Assembly: GCA_035295985.1 (NCBI GenBank)
Contig: DATHBT010000353.1
Location: forward strand, 1 to 31,944
Length of the DNA: 31,944 nt
Direction: 5' to 3'
DNA from: JAIVGV01 sp035295985
GTDB taxonomy: Bacteria; Acidobacteriota; Blastocatellia; Pyrinomonadales; Pyrinomonadaceae
Positions 22,094 through 31,944 of this stretch are shown here, piece by piece (position 1 is the stretch's first letter; every line of letters begins with the position of its first letter). Made by a program: the position numbers and the translations under genes. A model generated the notes under the pieces. That model ran no database searches. It had not been told where the DNA came from and saw only the letters and a list, made by a program, of their open reading frames with translations.

Positions 22094-24386
22094 GTGTGAC
22101 GCGATAGACGCGGCCTTTGAAGACGACGACGACGCGCTCGCCGAGGGCGAAGTAGTCGGCGAGCTTCGGCTCGCGGCGGAGCAGATCGAAGTAGGCGTCG
22201 CTGCCGAAGACGAGCGCGGTTTCGGGGAGTTTGGCGTCCGCCTTGAACTCGGCGTCCGTCCACACGTCGCCCTCGCGCAGGTAGAAGGTCTTGCCGCCGA
22301 CGTTTCGCACGGCGGCCGAGCGGTTCTCGTCCGCGTCGGCGCGTTCGGCGTCGCGCATCTGCCGGGCCGACTTGCTCGCGGCCACCGCGCCCGCGCCGGA
22401 GACGGGCGCTGGCCGTGAGGCGGCCATCGCCGCCTCCTGTCTAGGCGGCGCGGGGAGCGGGGTCGGGGAGGGCACGGGAGCGCCGGCCTGCGCCGAGCCG
22501 CCGTCGATGACGCGCGTCGCGACGCCGCTGCGGGGCTGCCGTTTGAGCACCGTCCGCCGGTCGCCCGGCGCGGCGTTCGTGATCTGCTGCACCTGATCGG
22601 TGAACTCCGGCTCGACCGCGAGGTACGAGGTGTAAGGCGTGACGATGCCGTAGCGCGTGCCGAGATCGACGATCTCGTCGCGCAGCTCCTGGTTGAAGCC
22701 GTTCGTGCGAATCTGATCGACGAGCCAGCCCACGCGGCGCGTCGCCCACAGGCGCGGCAGGAAGTCGTTCTCATCCGTCTGGAGCGGGAAGCGCAGGTTC
22801 TCGTAAACAAAACTCTTCTGCTCGCGCGCGGTCTTGCCCGACAGGCTCAGGCGGACGTTCCTGAGATCGGACGGGTTGCGGTAGCGGCCGATGAGCATCA
22901 CCTGCGTGCCGCGGAAGAGGTCGGGCATCTGGCGCGGGTAGATGAGGTCTGCCTCCACGCCGCCCCAGTCGAGCGCGAGATCGGTCAGGACGGGGTAGTT
23001 GACCTTGGCGAAGAAGTTCGAGACTTTCGCCTCCATGTCCTCCTTCGGATCGACGTAGTCGGACGCGCCGCCGTTCTCCGCGGCGAGCTTGTCGAGCAGG
23101 ACGGTGTTCACGTCGTAGCCGACGCCGAAGGTGAAGAGGCGCACGCCCTCGCGCCGCTGCCCGCGGACGTTCGCGATGATGTTCTCGGCGCGCGTCTCGC
23201 CGACCGTCGGCAGGCCGTCGGTCAGGAAGACCAGAATCTTCGGCCGATCCGCGTTCGCGTCGAACTGGCGGACGGCGGCCAGGAGCGCGCCGTTGATGTT
23301 CGTCCCGCCGTTCGGCCGGAGCAACTGCACGAACTCGACCCCGCGCCCGCGCCCGCGCGCGTCCGCCTGAATCAGCCCGGCCTCCATCAGCCGCTCCTCG
23401 CCAGCGAACGAGATGACGTTGAAGCGATCCGCGTCGCGCAGGGTTCTGACGCCGAAGAGGAGTGCGGCCTGCGCCTTCTCCATTTTCCCCTCCTCGGCCA
23501 TCGAACCGCTGGTGTCGAGGACGAAGACCACGTCCTTGGCCGCGTACTCGGCCTCCGCCCAGTTGTCCTTGGGCGAGACGGTCAGCAGGAAGTAGCCGTC
23601 CTTGCCCGGCTCGCGGTGGGTGAGGAGCGAGAGGCCGAAGTCGGCGGCCGAGAGCGTGTAGAAGAGCTGGAAGTCCGGCTGCGCGCGGCTCTGTGCCGAC
23701 TCGAAGGAGACGCGGGCGCGACGCTCGTCGTTCGCTTTGCGCGACACGTCAACCGAGTGGCTCGGCGAGTAGATGTTACGGATCGGCTCCTTGCCCTCGA
23801 TCTCGACGGAGCCTGAGACCTGCCCGACGGTCGTCAGGTTGTGGCCCGTGCCGAGCGGGTAGCGGTAAGAGACCGTCCCCGACTCGGCGCGCAAGACCTG
23901 CGTGTAGGTCAGCTCCAACTTCTTATCCGAGCGCGCGGGGATCGGGAAGATGCTCGCCTGGAACAAGTCCTTGCCTGCGTATTCGAGCAGGCCCGGATCG
24001 CGCTGGCTGCGGACGATCTGATCGTAGATGCGCCGCGCCTCCTCGCGCGAACGCACCTCGCCGACGAGCCTGCGGCTGCCGTCCCAGATGGCGAACTCGG
24101 AGACGGAGGCCGACTCCGGCAGCGGGAAGAAGTAAGTGCCTTCGAGCACCGCGTCGGTGTCGTTCCTAAAAATTTGCTCGACGTGCGTCGTCGCCACCTG
24201 CCCGGCGATCTTCGTCTCGATCTTGATCGATTTGACGGGCAGCGCGCGCGGCAGCACGCGGGGCGGGCCTTCGGGGACGGGACGCGGACGTGGGACGATG
24301 ACGCCCTGCGCGGCGGCGCTCAAGGCGCAGGCCGCGACGATCAGGAGTTGTGCCGTCAGCAGGAAAGGAAGGCGGGTTCTTAGCAT
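22083..24386 (-). CDS. Secreted VIT and von Willebrand A domain protein
   Basis: A 767-residue protein. ATG 24386 has GAGGAG nine bases upstream and opens a signal peptide ending at ALSAAAQ. The VIT domain spans about 45-170 (VEQIFRNDTDAVLEGTYFFPLP) and the VWA domain about 286-460, with MIDAS residues D291-S293-S295 (DTSGS) and a later TDG. The last 120 residues hold an A/P-rich linker and a small terminal domain ending in VVVVFKGRVYRVTQK. It resembles inter-alpha-trypsin inhibitor heavy-chain-like bacterial proteins. It is probably a periplasmic or outer-surface adhesion or assembly factor. Confidence 0.85.
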   Translation of the reverse strand: MLRTRLPFLLTAQLLIVAACALSAAAQGVIVPRPRPVPEGPPRVLPRALPVKSIKIETKIAGQVATTHVEQIFRNDTDAVLEGTYFFPLPESASVSEFAIWDGSRRLVGEVRSREEARRIYDQIVRSQRDPGLLEYAGKDLFQASIFPIPARSDKKLELTYTQVLRAESGTVSYRYPLGTGHNLTTVGQVSGSVEIEGKEPIRNIYSPSHSVDVSRKANDERRARVSFESAQSRAQPDFQLFYTLSAADFGLSLLTHREPGKDGYFLLTVSPKDNWAEAEYAAKDVVFVLDTSGSMAEEGKMEKAQAALLFGVRTLRDADRFNVISFAGEERLMEAGLIQADARGRGRGVEFVQLLRPNGGTNINGALLAAVRQFDANADRPKILVFLTDGLPTVGETRAENIIANVRGQRREGVRLFTFGVGYDVNTVLLDKLAAENGGASDYVDPKEDMEAKVSNFFAKVNYPVLTDLALDWGGVEADLIYPRQMPDLFRGTQVMLIGRYRNPSDLRNVRLSLSGKTAREQKSFVYENLRFPLQTDENDFLPRLWATRRVGWLVDQIRTNGFNQELRDEIVDLGTRYGIVTPYTSYLAVEPEFTDQVQQITNAAPGDRRTVLKRQPRSGVATRVIDGGSAQAGAPVPSPTPLPAPPRQEAAMAASRPAPVSGAGAVAASKSARQMRDAERADADENRSAAVRNVGGKTFYLREGDVWTDAEFKADAKLPETALVFGSDAYFDLLRREPKLADYFALGERVVVVFKGRVYRVTQKP

Positions 24387-24490
24387 GGTCTCTGACTCCT
24401 CGGTCGGAAGCTGTTCGGGCGGTCGCGGGTACGGATTTCCGCGCCTCTCATCGGATAGAACGTCAGGTATCCGCCGTCCTTGCGCGAAAA

Positions 24491-24535
24491 TTGTAGGGGC
24501 AGGGCTTGTCCCTGCCCGTCGCGCCGCAGGCGCGA
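24491..24535 (+). repeat. REP element, left copy (two hairpins)
   Basis: The 28 bases 24491-24518 begin TTGTAGGGGCAGGGC and fold on themselves (GGGCAGGG/CCCTGCCC). A second hairpin, TCGCGCC-GCA-GGCGCGA, follows at 24519-24535. The first 28 bases recur inverted and identical at 25062-25089, across the RAYT gene. Confidence 0.9.
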
Positions 24536-24543
24536 AATCAACG

Positions 24544-25029
24544 CTACAAAACGTCAACCTTCCCCGTATAAGGCCACTCATCGGGCGTCCGCACTAGTCC
24601 TTTCCGCACGGGGTTCATCGCGATGTATTCAAGCGTCTCTAAGAAATCAGCCTCGTTTCGGATGATGTGATCATAAAACTGGCGCTGCCATAACCTCCCG
24701 TCACGCCATTGCCAGTAATCGCGGGTCGTCAGGCTCTTGAAAGCCCCGCAAATCTCGCCGAGCGACCGACCCGAACCACCCACGCCGATTAGCGCGTGGA
24801 AATGATCCGGCATCAGGCAATAACAATAGAGCTTGAATCCAAGCTGGCTTCTGAGTTCGAGCAGGCGAGCGAGGACAGCGCGGGCTAATCTCTGTTCGAG
24901 GAATAGCTGCCTTCTGTCTGCGACGACTATGGTTACGAAATAGACGCGCTGCGATGAATAATCGAAACGGCGCAGGCGAAGGCTATCGCGCCGACGGTAG
25001 AGATCGTCCTCTTCGATGCGGTATGTCAT
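24544..25029 (-). CDS. REP-associated tyrosine transposase (RAYT, Y1 family)
   Basis: A 161-residue protein. The HUH motif is HFH in CYCLMPDHFHALIGV, and the conserved YFVTI strand lies before it. The C-terminal LWQRQFYDHIIRNEADFLET contains the catalytic tyrosine candidate, and the AMNPVRKGLV tail is typical of the family. ATG 25029 is preferred; the start at 25044 lies inside a REP hairpin and one at 25074 in the REP itself. The expected activity is nicking of single-stranded REP DNA. The frame is intact, so the enzyme may be active. Confidence 0.9.
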   Translation of the reverse strand: MTYRIEEDDLYRRRDSLRLRRFDYSSQRVYFVTIVVADRRQLFLEQRLARAVLARLLELRSQLGFKLYCYCLMPDHFHALIGVGGSGRSLGEICGAFKSLTTRDYWQWRDGRLWQRQFYDHIIRNEADFLETLEYIAMNPVRKGLVRTPDEWPYTGKVDVL

Positions 25030-25041
25030 GTGTGAGGTTGT

Positions 25042-25089
25042 CATCGCGCTGGCGCGCGATGCGGGCAGGGACAAGCCCTGCCCCTACAA
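25042..25089 (-). repeat. REP element, right copy (two hairpins, inverted)
   Basis: 25062-25089 is the exact reverse complement of 24491-24518. Next to it, CATCGCGC (25042-25049) pairs with GCGCGATG (25054-25061) as the second hairpin. The second hairpins of the two copies differ in sequence but not in layout. Confidence 0.9.
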
Positions 25090-25115
25090 ATTTACCGTCA
25101 CGCGAATCTTACCAC

Positions 25116-26501
25116 TCACATCGCCCGCAGGCGCGGGTTGCGCGCGGCGACGAGGGCGACGAAGGCGGCGACGATTGCGCCGCCCGCGGCGAGCGTGAGC
25201 GGCGCGCCGTAGTACTTGGCGGCCGTGCCGGCCAGCAGATTCCCGATGGGCCACGCGCCGATGAAGGAGAGGATGAACATGCTCATCACGCGCCCGCGCA
25301 TCTCGTCCGTTACCAACTGCTGTAAGAGTATGTTCGAGACCGCGACGGCCGAGACGACGCCGAAGCCGACGAGGAAGAGGAAGGCGAGCGAGGCCCACAG
25401 CACAGTCGAGAGCGCGAAGCCGACGAGGCTCAGGCCGAAGCCGAACGTGCCGCCGAGCACGTACCAGCCCTTGCCGCGCACGTCGCCGAGGTAGGTGAGC
25501 CACAGCGCGGCGGCGAAGGAGCCGGCCCCGGCCGTCGCCAGCAGGATCGACAGCCCCGACTCGTCGAGGCGGAGCACGTCGCGCGCAAACAGCGGCATCA
25601 TCGTCAGGTACGGCGTGCCGAAGACGCTCGTCACGGCCGAGAGCGTCAGCAGCATGAAGAGGCGCGGCCGGCCCCAGACGTAACGGAAGCCCTCGACGAG
25701 ATCGCGCCAGATCGCGCGGCGGCTGGTCGCCCCGTGTTTGCGGCCCGCGCGCGCCGCAGCAGTGACGGCCGCCTCGCCCGCGGCATCGTCAGCCGCCGCC
25801 GCGCCTGAGACGGTCGCCGCTTTCGCCTTCTTCGCGCCCCCGCCGTCGAAGCGCACCATCAGCAGCGAGGCGACGATGGCGATGTAGGAGAGGCTGTTGA
25901 CGAAGAAGCAGCCCGCCACGCCGAACAGCTTGAAGGCCAGTCCGGCGAACGTCGGCCCCAGCACGCGCGAGAGTTGGAACTGCGCGGAGTTGAGCGCGAT
26001 GGCGTTCGAGAGGTCGCGCCGGCCCGCCAGATCAATCGTGATGGCCTGGTACGAAGGCCCGGCCAGCGAGAAGCAGCAGCCCGTCACGAACGAGGCGACG
26101 AGGATCATCGTGAAGTGGATGACCTCCGTCCAGACGAGCAGCGCGAGGGCGAACGCGACGAGGCCCGAAATGGTCTGCGTGATGATGAGCAGGCGCTTGC
26201 GGTCGAGCAGGTCTGCGAAGACGCCGCCTAAGAGTGTAAGAACCAAACCGGGGGCGGTCGCGGCGAAGCCGTCGAAGCCGAGCCAGAAGGCCGAGTCGGT
26301 CAGTTGCAGCACGAGCCACCCTTGCGCGACCGTCTGCATCCACGTGCCCGTGTTCGACAGAAACGCGCCGGCCCAGAAGCGGCGGAAGTTGCGGTGGCGC
26401 AGCGCGCTGAACATGCCGCCGCCCGGGCGCGCGTCTTCCCTCCCCCGCGCCGCATCGTCCCCGGCCCGGTGCCCTAACTCTTCAGTCCCCGTCGCAGGCA
26501 T
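25116..26501 (-). CDS. Major facilitator superfamily exporter (EntS-like)
   Basis: A 461-residue protein from ATG 26501; a GTG at 26519 is an alternative, and neither has a ribosome site. After a polar N-terminus of about 30 residues, ALRHRNFRRFWAGAFLSNTG and TWMQTVAQGWLVLQLTDSAF are the signature of the MFS 3 (EntS/enterobactin exporter) group, followed by LGGVFADLLDRKRLLI. Ten to twelve membrane helices are apparent, with a long cytoplasmic loop near residues 220-270. The substrate cannot be read; no siderophore genes are nearby. Confidence 0.85.
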   Translation of the reverse strand: MPATGTEELGHRAGDDAARGREDARPGGGMFSALRHRNFRRFWAGAFLSNTGTWMQTVAQGWLVLQLTDSAFWLGFDGFAATAPGLVLTLLGGVFADLLDRKRLLIITQTISGLVAFALALLVWTEVIHFTMILVASFVTGCCFSLAGPSYQAITIDLAGRRDLSNAIALNSAQFQLSRVLGPTFAGLAFKLFGVAGCFFVNSLSYIAIVASLLMVRFDGGGAKKAKAATVSGAAAADDAAGEAAVTAAARAGRKHGATSRRAIWRDLVEGFRYVWGRPRLFMLLTLSAVTSVFGTPYLTMMPLFARDVLRLDESGLSILLATAGAGSFAAALWLTYLGDVRGKGWYVLGGTFGFGLSLVGFALSTVLWASLAFLFLVGFGVVSAVAVSNILLQQLVTDEMRGRVMSMFILSFIGAWPIGNLLAGTAAKYYGAPLTLAAGGAIVAAFVALVAARNPRLRAM

Positions 26502-26663
26502 CCGTGAAGTTGATACCACCCGCGCGCCCTTGTTTCAACGCACGCGTCTCACGCGGCGGCTTTAATTCGGTTGAGAAACTTTTGCGGCGCGGCGCGCAGT
26601 CGTGCTCTAATCAGCCGCCTTGCACATCCCGACCGATCCCATCCCCCGCGCAAGCGGCCCGCG

Positions 26664-27455
26664 ATGATCCGAGAGAAACTGATCGAGAGCGGAGTCGGCG
26701 CGGGCGGGAAATTCCGCTGGCGCAGCCGCGAGGTCTCCAGGCTCGAAGGGCTGGCCGACGCCGTCTTCGGCTTCGCCATCACGCTGCTCGTCGTCTCGCT
26801 CGAAGTGCCGCGCACGTTCGACGAGCTGATGGCGACGATGGCGACCTTCCCCGCCTTCGCCATCAGCTTCGCGCTGCTCCTGCTCGTCTGGTATCAGCAC
26901 TACGTCTATTTCCGCCGCTACGACATCGAGGACGGGCTGACGATGGTCTTAAACTCCGCCCTGCTCTTCGTCGTCCTCTTCTACGTCTATCCGCTCAAGT
27001 TCGTCTGGACGTTCCTCGCGAACATGGTCATCAGGGGCGACCCGCGCGTGCGCCTGCCCTCGGGCGAGATGGTCTTGCCCGTCGGGCGCGATCAGACCGG
27101 CACGATGATGATCGTTTACGGCCTCGGCTTCGTCGCCGTCTTCCTCATCTTCGCGCTTCTCTACTGGCACGCCTTCCGCCGTCGCGCCGTGATGGAATTG
27201 AACGAGCTGGAAGTCCACGACACGAAGGTCGAGGCCCATTCGAGCCTGCTCTACGTCGGCGTCGGCCTGCTCTCGGTCGCCATCGCCGCGCTCCGCGTCG
27301 GCGGCCCCCTCTCCCCCGCCCTCTCCGGCTTCGCCTACATGCTGCTCGGCCCCGTCCACTACGCCCACGGCCGCCGCGCCAACAGACGCCGCAGACGGCT
27401 GGAACAACGGCTGCAAGAAGACGGCCAAACGTCATCCGTGACGGGCGACAGGTAA
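26664..27455 (+). CDS. TMEM175/DUF1211 family channel-like protein
   Basis: A 263-residue protein. SRLEGLADAVFGFAITLLVV near the N-terminus is the conserved first helix of bacterial TMEM175 (RxxxFxD-like) potassium channels. Further helices lie at about 60-82, 95-118, 150-172, 190-210 and 215-235. An ATG at 26664 with no clear ribosome site is the best start. Bacterial members can form tetrameric K+ channels. The gene is divergent from the MFS exporter, and its last codons enter the word repeat at 27436. Confidence 0.75.
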   Translation: MIREKLIESGVGAGGKFRWRSREVSRLEGLADAVFGFAITLLVVSLEVPRTFDELMATMATFPAFAISFALLLLVWYQHYVYFRRYDIEDGLTMVLNSALLFVVLFYVYPLKFVWTFLANMVIRGDPRVRLPSGEMVLPVGRDQTGTMMIVYGLGFVAVFLIFALLYWHAFRRRAVMELNELEVHDTKVEAHSSLLYVGVGLLSVAIAALRVGGPLSPALSGFAYMLLGPVHYAHGRRANRRRRRLEQRLQEDGQTSSVTGDR

Positions 27456-27492
27456 AACTGTTTTCTCAGTTGCCACCCGCCACCCGTCGCGG
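27436..27492. repeat. Word-repeat inverted pair, CCGTGACGGG family
   Basis: CCGTGACGGG (27436-27445) faces CCCGTCGCGG (27483-27492), nine of ten bases paired. The left arm is the end of the TMEM175 coding region. The words GTGACGGG, GACAGGTAAA and CACCCGTC also appear in the repeat at 21920-22093, so the two are related. Confidence 0.6.
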
Positions 27493-27503
27493 TTTACGGC
27501 TCT

Positions 27504-27533
27504 TTGCCCTTTCAGTGTCCGCTTTCATATACT
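27504..27533 (+). promoter_or_regulatory. Candidate valS promoter giving a near-leaderless mRNA
   Basis: TTGCCC (27504-27509) and TATACT (27528-27533) are 18 bases apart. The valS ATG is only nine bases after the -10, so the transcript would begin two or three bases before it. No Shine-Dalgarno sequence precedes the ATG. Confidence 0.5.
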
Positions 27534-27542
27534 CAAGCCCGA

Positions 27543-30241
<2,699 letters not shown>

Positions 30242-30242
<1 letters not shown>

Positions 30243-31096
30243 TGGGCTGGCTCGACGAAGGCGCGCTCTACAACCAGATTTCCGCGTTCCTCGCGGAAGA
30301 CCTGGGGCGCGGCGACATCACCACGCAGGCGTGCATCAAACGTAACGCCAACGCGCGCGGCCGATTCCTCGCGAAAGAGCCGATGGTCGTCGCCGGCCTG
30401 GAAGCCGCCGAGGCCGTCTTCGCGACGCTCGATTCGCAGCAGCAGCTCGAAGCCTTCATCTCCGACGGCGAGGAGGTAGAGGCCGGCAAGGTCATCGCGC
30501 GCACGAACGGCTTCGCCGACGTGCTGCTGGCGGGCGAGCGTCTGGCCCTGAACCTCCTGCAACGTCTGTCAGGCATCGCCACGCTCACCCGAAAATACGT
30601 CGCGGCGGTCGAGGGCACGGGCGCGGTCATCGTCGATACGCGCAAGACCGTGCCGGGTTTGAGGATGCTCGAAAAGTACGCCGTGCAGGCGGGCGGCGGG
30701 CGCAACCACCGCTTCGGCCTGGACGACGGCGTGCTCATCAAGGACAACCACATCGCGCTCGCCGGGGGGGTGGGCGCGGCCGTCAAGCGCGCCAAGGAGT
30801 CGGTCGGCCACCTGCACAAGATCGAGGTCGAAGTCTCCAACGAGCGCGACCTGCGAGAGGCGCTCGAAGAGGGCGCGGACATTCTGCTCTTAGACAACCT
30901 GACGCCCGAAGAGACGGCGCGCTTCGTCCGCCTCGTGCGCGACCGCGCGCCGGGCGTGCTCCTCGAATCTTCGGGCGGCATCACGATTGAGAACGTGCGC
31001 GCCTACGCGGAGGCCGGCGTCGATCTCGTCAGCGTCGGCGCGCTCACGCACTCGGCGCGCGCCATGGACATCAGTTTCAAAATCCTGCCGGGCTGA
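30242..31096 (+). CDS. nadC: Nicotinate-nucleotide diphosphorylase (carboxylating)
   Basis: A 284-residue protein of normal length. It converts quinolinate and PRPP to nicotinate mononucleotide in de novo NAD synthesis. TRKTVPGLRMLEKYAVQAGG and GGRNHRFGLDDGVLIKDNH carry the substrate-binding Arg, Lys and His residues; LLDNLTPEE and ESSGGITIENV are the phosphate-binding end. The ATG overlaps the valS stop (TAATG), so translation is likely coupled. No other NAD synthesis gene is in the window. Confidence 0.96.
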
Positions 31097-31144
31097 CGGA
31101 ACCGGCCTGAGCGCGAAGCGTGTAAGGATAAAGGTTTGTCAGTT

Positions 31145-31252
31145 GTCCGTGGTCAGTTGTCCGTCGTCCGAGCTGAGCGACCTTGACACCTGCGACGTGA
31201 AGCGAAAGCTTATGCGGCACGAACAACGGACAACGGGCAACTGACCACGGAC
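31145..31252. repeat. Word-repeat hairpin, GTCCGTGGTCAG family
   Basis: GTCCGTGGTCAGTTG (31145-31159) and its perfect reverse complement (31238-31252) flank 78 bases. GTCAGTTGTCCG words repeat around the left arm and GGACAACGG around the right. The same words make up the repeat at 17609-17724. It lies between nadC and the next gene, whose ribosome site begins seven bases after it. Confidence 0.85.
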
Positions 31253-31269
31253 GGCTTTGGAGGTCTCAA

Positions 31270-31944
31270 ATGTTCTCACGCTCAATCCTGAAGCTCGCGG
31301 CGGCGCTTTTCGTCTCGCTCTCCGCCGCGCTGTTCGTCGCCGAGAAGAGTTCGGGCCGGCAGCGGCAGCCGTCGAGGCGCGTCACCAACCCGGTCGATCC
31401 GCAGCGTCAGCCTACGCCTGACCCGAACGAGCCGCGCCTCGTCAGCAGCGCCGACGAGCAGGAGCGCGAGACGCCGCGCACAGCGCGCGACCGGCGCAAC
31501 CGCCAGCAGCAGCAGCAGAGTCAGCAGCAGCGGCAGGACGACGAGTCGCGGCGCGCGCTCGAAGAGCTGACCGACGAGCTGTCGCGGCTCAACAAGAAGG
31601 TTGACGACATAGAGAAGCAGCGGAAGGTCGATCTCGTGATGGAGCGGCTGGCGCGCGCCGAGCAGCGGGCCGAGGCCGTGCAGGCGCAGTTGCGCGACAC
31701 GATGGAGAAGGAGGCCGACCTCCAGGCCCGCCTCGATCAGCTCGAAGAGCAGTCGCGCCCCGAGAACCTCGACCGGCAGCTCGCCACCCTCGGATCGTTC
31801 CGGCCCGACGCCGAGCGCGAGCGCCTGCGCGCGCAGTACGAAAACGAGAAGCGGCGCACGCGCGACCTGATCGACGTGAACGCCCGCCAGCGCCAGCGCC
31901 TCGAACAGTCGCTCGCGACGGCCGACCAGTTGGTCGAGCGCCTG
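31270..31944 (+). CDS. Secreted coiled-coil protein, C-terminus cut by window edge
   Basis: 225 residues are visible without a stop. ATG 31270 has GGAGG (31259-31263) six bases upstream. A signal peptide or membrane anchor covers about residues 5-24 (SILKLAAALFVSLSAALFVA). A P/R-rich stretch and a glutamine run follow (residues 78-86, from CAG repeats at 31501-31530). From about residue 95 the chain is a long, highly charged coiled coil (ELTDELSRLNKKVDDIEKQ, then RAEQRAEAVQAQLRD). No family is recognised. It may span the periplasm or act as a scaffold; that is inference. Confidence 0.75.
   Translation, partial: MFSRSILKLAAALFVSLSAALFVAEKSSGRQRQPSRRVTNPVDPQRQPTPDPNEPRLVSSADEQERETPRTARDRRNRQQQQQSQQQRQDDESRRALEELTDELSRLNKKVDDIEKQRKVDLVMERLARAEQRAEAVQAQLRDTMEKEADLQARLDQLEEQSRPENLDRQLATLGSFRPDAERERLRAQYENEKRRTRDLIDVNARQRQRLEQSLATADQLVERL

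Larger units (their letters stand above)
24491..25089 (-). mobile_element. RAYT gene with flanking inverted REPs
   Basis: A 599-base unit: REP, REP-associated tyrosine transposase gene, inverted REP. It lies between the VIT gene leader and the MFS gene. RAYTs are single-copy, mostly vertically inherited and disperse REPs; they are not autonomous insertion sequences of the usual kind. Confidence 0.85.

Noticed and set aside
24387..24581. Upstream extension of the VIT/VWA gene
   Set aside because: It encodes translated REP sequence (GTSPAPT) and would bury the signal peptide that begins at 24386.
25030..25074. Upstream starts of the RAYT gene
   Set aside because: They lie within the REP hairpins; the conserved protein begins after 25029.
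24491..25089. Classical insertion sequence with terminal inverted repeats
   Set aside because: The enzyme is a Y1 RAYT and the flanks are REPs; there is no DDE transposase and no target duplication was seen.
31501..31530. CAG microsatellite
   Set aside because: It is in frame within a coding glutamine run, interrupted by one AGT, and needs no separate explanation.

Overview
The window is about 32 kb of high-GC, gene-dense chromosome from a free-living bacterium. The gene families (paired M16 peptidases beside a TonB-type protein and an S41 peptidase, a VIT/VWA protein, a YCF48-like beta-propeller, a DUF885 lipoprotein), together with hairpin-forming word repeats between genes, suggest Acidobacteriota, most likely class Blastocatellia. 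This is inference; there is no rRNA or tRNA gene to confirm it.

Left part (1-6983), accessory in character. It holds an ImmA/IrrE-family peptidase (cut by the window edge), a secreted Sm-like protein, a DUF429 protein, a Doc toxin with its antitoxin and a frameshifted second antitoxin, an AT-rich HEPN-domain gene, and an XRE repressor. Divergent from the repressor is a three-gene operon: a coiled-coil protein, a SWIM zinc finger-Rad52 fusion, and a helix-turn-helix-like protein. The operon has a good sigma70-type promoter whose start site falls in a GTTTCA/TGAAAC palindrome. IrrE-type peptidase, small XRE repressor, palindromic operator and Rad52-like protein together resemble the Deinococcus IrrE-DdrO-DdrA damage response. 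I consider this the most interesting hypothesis in the window.

Middle (6984-17592). A 400-base repeat-bearing gap is followed by a YciI-like protein, four VOC (glyoxalase-fold) proteins in a row, a small membrane protein and an isochorismatase-type hydrolase. A strong hairpin then separates it from a convergent S41 C-terminal processing peptidase. Next come a ribbon-helix-helix-like protein, a TonB C-terminal protein and a pair of M16B peptidases, one with HxxEH and one with the complementary R/Y motif. These last four look like one transcription unit.

Right part (17593-31944). A DUF885 lipoprotein, a DinB-fold protein, a YCF48-like propeller and a VIT/VWA secreted protein come first. A REP-associated tyrosine transposase (RAYT) follows, flanked by perfect 28-base inverted copies of its REP. 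Then come an MFS exporter, a TMEM175-type channel, valS overlapping nadC by one base, and the start of a secreted coiled-coil protein.

A recurring feature is a set of intergenic hairpins built from short repeated words (near 6358, 10336, 15754, 17609, 20154, 21920, 27436 and 31145). Two of them, 13 kb apart, share the same words. No tRNA, rRNA, CRISPR array or complete prophage was seen.
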